Shown: piece by piece, positions 61,436 to 64,000 of the stretch
How positions within the stretch are numbered: the first letter of the stretch is position 1
How the letters are laid out: each line of letters begins with the position of its first letter
Origin: Chryseobacterium vrystaatense
GTDB taxonomy: Bacteria; Bacteroidota; Bacteroidia; Flavobacteriales; Weeksellaceae
NCBI RefSeq assembly: GCF_000737765.1
Contig: NZ_JPRI01000002.1
Location: 434,001 to 498,000 of the forward strand
Direction of reading: 5' to 3'
Length of the DNA stretch: 64,000 bases
The notes under the pieces: generated by a model
What the model was told of the DNA's origin: nothing
The model's input: the letters and a program-made list of their open reading frames with translations, nothing else
The model's database searches: none
Translations under genes and position numbers: made by a program

Positions 61436-63766
61436 CTATATCTTCGTAAGCTTGGCATACTTCAGGATGAGGTTCTTTTCTCCTTCATGAATAAAGACTA
61501 CTTTTGCTTTGATGTTCTGAGGATCTGTACCATCCAGGAAAGAAACTTCTCCAATTCCGAAACGGTCGTGTCTTACCTTATCTCCTACCTCAATATCCTG
61601 GGAAGAAGCTCCGCTCGGATTGATGATTTTCGCTGTACTTACAGGTTTTAGTTTTCGGACTTCAGGTGCAGGTTTTGAACTGTCTCCTCTCTCAATTGTT
61701 TTCTTTTCAACTCTCCTGAAGGCTTGCTGCTCGGAAGGATGTTCATCAAAAATATTAGATTTGATCCCCGTATTATTGATAAATCTCTTTTCCAAAGCAG
61801 GATTTAGGAATTCAATATACTGTTCATCAATTTCACTTAAGAATCTTGATGGTTCTGCATCCGTGATTTTCCCCCATTGGAAGCGGGAAACAGCATAAGA
61901 GAAAAAGACCTGTTTTTCAGCTCTTGTCAATGCTACATAAAACAAACGTCGTTCTTCTTCCAGATCTTCTCTTGTCGCGGAACTCATAAAGCTCGGAAAA
62001 AGGTTTTCTTCAAGACCCACAAGATGTACCACCGGAAATTCAAGACCTTTTGAAAGGTGAATCGTCATTAAAGAAACCATATCTTCTTCTAAATTCTTAT
62101 CCTGAGTATCTGCAGAAAGCGCAATATTCTCAAGGAAATTCGGAAGACTTGGATCTCCGTCTTCAAGCTGAATCTGTTCCTCAATGAATCCCTGCATAGA
62201 GTTCATCAATTCCTGAACGTTTTCCACACGTGAAATTCCTTCCGGAGTCTGATCATCTTTTAAGAACTTGATCAAACCGCTTCGTTTGGCCACTTCCATT
62301 GCAACACTGTAAGCCGTATCGGTTTTCAGCAATACCTGGAAGGCTTTGATCATGGACCAGAAATCATTCAGTTTGGTTAGAACACCATTATTCAGACCCA
62401 GTTGAGGAGCATACATCGGCAGATTATCCAGTACCTGTGAGATGGTTACATTATGGGCATCTGCAAAAACGATCAGTTTATTCTGTGTGGTTTCTCCAAT
62501 TCCTCTTGTAGGATAATTGATGATTCTCATGAGGGCTTCAGAATCATTTTCATTAATCAGAAGACGCAGATAAGCAATCAGGTCTTTTACTTCTTTTCTC
62601 TGATAGAAAGAAAGTCCTCCGTAAACTTTATAGGGAATATTTTTACGTCTCAGTGCATCTTCAAACGCTCTGGTCTGTGAGTTGGTTCTGTATAAAATGG
62701 CAAAATCGCTGTACTTTCTCTGATCGGTATTTCTGAGCTCCCAGATATTTCCGGCTACGAAATTGGCTTCATCGGCATCGGAAAGTGAACGGTATATTTT
62801 GATTTTATCTCCTTCTTCGTTGTCACTGAAAACATTTTTCTTGAACTGCTGAAGGTTTTTTGAAATAACAACATTGGCTGCATTCACAATATTCTGAGTT
62901 GAACGATAGTTCTGTTCAAGAGAAACTGTGATTGCGTCAGGATAATCTTTTTTAAAGTTTAAGATGTTATAAATATTGGCACCACGGAAGGAATAGATGG
63001 ACTGTGCATCATCTCCTACCACGCAGATATTCTCAAATTTTGAGGCCAGTGCCTTTACGATAAGATACTGGGAATGGTTGGTATCCTGGTACTCATCGAC
63101 CATGATATATCTGAATCTGTCCTGATATTTGGCTAAAACCTCAGGAAAACGCGTCAGTAATTCATTGGTTTTTAACAATAAATCATCAAAATCCATGGCT
63201 CCGTTTTTGAAACATGCTTCCACATACTTCTGGTAGATCTGTCCGATGAATTTCATATTTGCTTTTTCATCCGCTTCCATCAGTTCCGGATTGTTGAAAT
63301 AAGCTTTTACCGTGATCAGGTTATTTTTATAGGTTGAAATTCTTGCCTGAACTTTTTTAGGTTTATAAAGATCGGCATCAATATTCATGTCTTTGATTAC
63401 TTTTCTGATCACGTTCAGGGCATCCTGCATGTCATAGATTGTAAAATTGGATGGATATCCAAGATAATGGCCTTCAATTCTCAGAATCCTTGCAAATACC
63501 GAGTGAAAAGTTCCCATCCATAAGCTTCTTGCATTGCTGTCCCCTACCACTTTTGCGATACGGTCTTTCATTTCGCGGGCGGCTTTATTGGTAAACGTCA
63601 GGGCCAGGATATTGAAAGGGTCCACTCCGTTGTGGATCAGGTGGGCAATACGCATGGTCAACACACGCGTTTTTCCGGAACCGGCTCCAGCAAGTACCAT
63701 CAAAGGTCCCTGTAGAGAGGTAACGGCTTCATATTGTGATTCATTGAGTCCTTTCAGATAATCCAT
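61436..63766 (-). CDS. UvrD/PcrA/Rep-family DNA helicase
   Basis: 776 residues of superfamily 1A. Motif I is VLAGAGSGKTRVLT, motif II VDEYQDTNHSQY, motif III VVGDDAQSIYSFRGA, motif IV SLEQNYRSTQNI, motif V MTIHLSKGLEFPVVHLVGLEE and motif VI EERRLFYVALTRAEKQVF. The C-terminal tail carries a PcrA/UvrD Tudor-like segment (IEVGDKVRHDRFGIGEVSFLD), the RNA-polymerase-binding fold. It unwinds 3'-5' in repair and replication restart. PcrA and UvrD cannot be separated without a tree. Confidence 0.92.
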   Translation of the reverse strand: MDYLKGLNESQYEAVTSLQGPLMVLAGAGSGKTRVLTMRIAHLIHNGVDPFNILALTFTNKAAREMKDRIAKVVGDSNARSLWMGTFHSVFARILRIEGHYLGYPSNFTIYDMQDALNVIRKVIKDMNIDADLYKPKKVQARISTYKNNLITVKAYFNNPELMEADEKANMKFIGQIYQKYVEACFKNGAMDFDDLLLKTNELLTRFPEVLAKYQDRFRYIMVDEYQDTNHSQYLIVKALASKFENICVVGDDAQSIYSFRGANIYNILNFKKDYPDAITVSLEQNYRSTQNIVNAANVVISKNLQQFKKNVFSDNEEGDKIKIYRSLSDADEANFVAGNIWELRNTDQRKYSDFAILYRTNSQTRAFEDALRRKNIPYKVYGGLSFYQRKEVKDLIAYLRLLINENDSEALMRIINYPTRGIGETTQNKLIVFADAHNVTISQVLDNLPMYAPQLGLNNGVLTKLNDFWSMIKAFQVLLKTDTAYSVAMEVAKRSGLIKFLKDDQTPEGISRVENVQELMNSMQGFIEEQIQLEDGDPSLPNFLENIALSADTQDKNLEEDMVSLMTIHLSKGLEFPVVHLVGLEENLFPSFMSSATREDLEEERRLFYVALTRAEKQVFFSYAVSRFQWGKITDAEPSRFLSEIDEQYIEFLNPALEKRFINNTGIKSNIFDEHPSEQQAFRRVEKKTIERGDSSKPAPEVRKLKPVSTAKIINPSGASSQDIEVGDKVRHDRFGIGEVSFLDGTDPQNIKAKVVFIHEGEKNLILKYAKLTKI

Positions 63767-63788
63767 ACTGCAAAAAATTTTGGGAACA

Positions 63789-63819
63789 CAAAATTAATGT
63801 ATTCAAAGGACAATTCAAA
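63789..63819 (-). promoter_or_regulatory. promoter of the helicase gene
   Basis: Minus-strand TTTG at 63816-63819 and TAATTTTG at 63789-63796 are 19 bp apart, 23 bp before the start codon. Confidence 0.65.
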
Positions 63820-63883
63820 TTATGAGTTTAATTTATAGAAAGTAAAAAAATTAAGAGGGGTATTCTGCCGGATCAGAATATTT

Positions 63884-64000
63884 TTAATCATTAAAATTTT
63901 TCGTCACTGTCCATTTTCCGTTTTTATATTGATAATATTTTGCAGGCTGCGAAAAGTATCCGGATTTTGGGTTTGAAAAATCAAGTCTTATAAGAAAACC
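63884..64000 (-). CDS. C-terminal end of an unknown protein, cut by window edge
   Basis: A frame on the minus strand is open from the right edge to a TAA at 63884-63886, encoding 38 residues that include SGYFSQPAKYYQYKNGKWT. Aromatic and Lys-rich text and the sensible end suggest a real gene whose start lies outside. No family can be named. Confidence 0.5.
   Translation of the reverse strand, partial: GFLIRLDFSNPKSGYFSQPAKYYQYKNGKWTVTKNFND

Noticed and set aside
1..64000. Search for tRNA, rRNA, CRISPR arrays, prophage and integrase genes
   Set aside because: No cloverleaf, rRNA core, spacer array or integrase was seen. The only mobile traces are the IS982 scrap and the GxxExxY element.

Overview
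The window looks like chromosomal DNA of a Bacteroidota bacterium, family Weeksellaceae, most likely Chryseobacterium or a close relative. This rests on low GC, promoter boxes of the TAnnTTTG type, near absence of Shine-Dalgarno sites, a type VI secretion subtype iii gene set, a Bacteroidota-style csgA/B/E/F/G curli locus and two large TonB-dependent receptors. The genus is inferred, not proven. I saw no rRNA, tRNA or CRISPR array. Left part (1-11 kb): the 5' part of a tssH/clpV ATPase gene enters from the left edge. After a 1.1 kb stretch with no clear gene comes a minus-strand operon for T6SS-iii envelope parts: two small TssO/TssP-type membrane proteins, a PKD-domain membrane protein and the TssR lipoprotein. 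A divergent LuxR-type regulator, whose receiver has Glu at the phospho-acceptor position, sits at the head of that operon. Then follow HU, a 29-residue hyper-basic protein and RNase E/G. Curli region (11-19 kb): an OsmC protein and a second receiver-LuxR regulator, with Ser in place of the phospho-acceptor Asp, lie convergent to csgA, csgB, csgE, csgF, csgG and a surface lipoprotein. CsgA carries 22 copies of an 11-residue repeat. CsgE has an N-terminal domain resembling CsgH, and CsgG a C-terminal outer-membrane barrel. Middle (19-35.4 kb): Nudix hydrolase, acyltransferase, lipoprotein and mpl on the plus strand; then nitronate monooxygenase-like, AlkD-like and aldo/keto reductase genes. Next is a run of genes for quinone, electrophile and redox stress: mdaB, a ygiN-like monooxygenase, a secreted DJ-1/PfpI protein, an aldo/keto reductase, a secreted cyclase-family protein and a secreted PPC/DUF296 protein. 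AhpD-like, DoxX, Crp/Fnr and DUF1304 genes follow. A decayed patch at 35.4-36.9 kb holds a frameshifted ORF, a DUF6624 gene and an IS982 transposase scrap. An HxlR regulator is divergent from a quinone oxidoreductase and a cupin gene. Right part (39-64 kb): a TonB-dependent receptor plus thioredoxin-like pair has a 24-bp palindrome over its -7 box. The tyrosine breakdown genes hmgA, hppD and fahA come next, without the isomerase, together with a CoA-transferase. fahA is followed by a decayed GxxExxY gene between 23-bp inverted repeats, a probable small mobile element. After that come a flavin reductase family gene, an orphan double-glycine cysteine-rich peptide, hydrolases, a HipA-like kinase overlapping a DUF3037 gene, cstA, a TPP-riboswitch-controlled thiamin salvage operon (thiM, thiE, thiD, tenA), a second TonB-dependent receptor and a UvrD/PcrA helicase. 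The right edge cuts a minus-strand gene. Least characterised and most worth attention: the HipA-like/DUF3037 pair, the GxxExxY element, the orphan double-glycine peptide, the curli domain fusions, and a two-hairpin intergenic repeat with compensatory changes.
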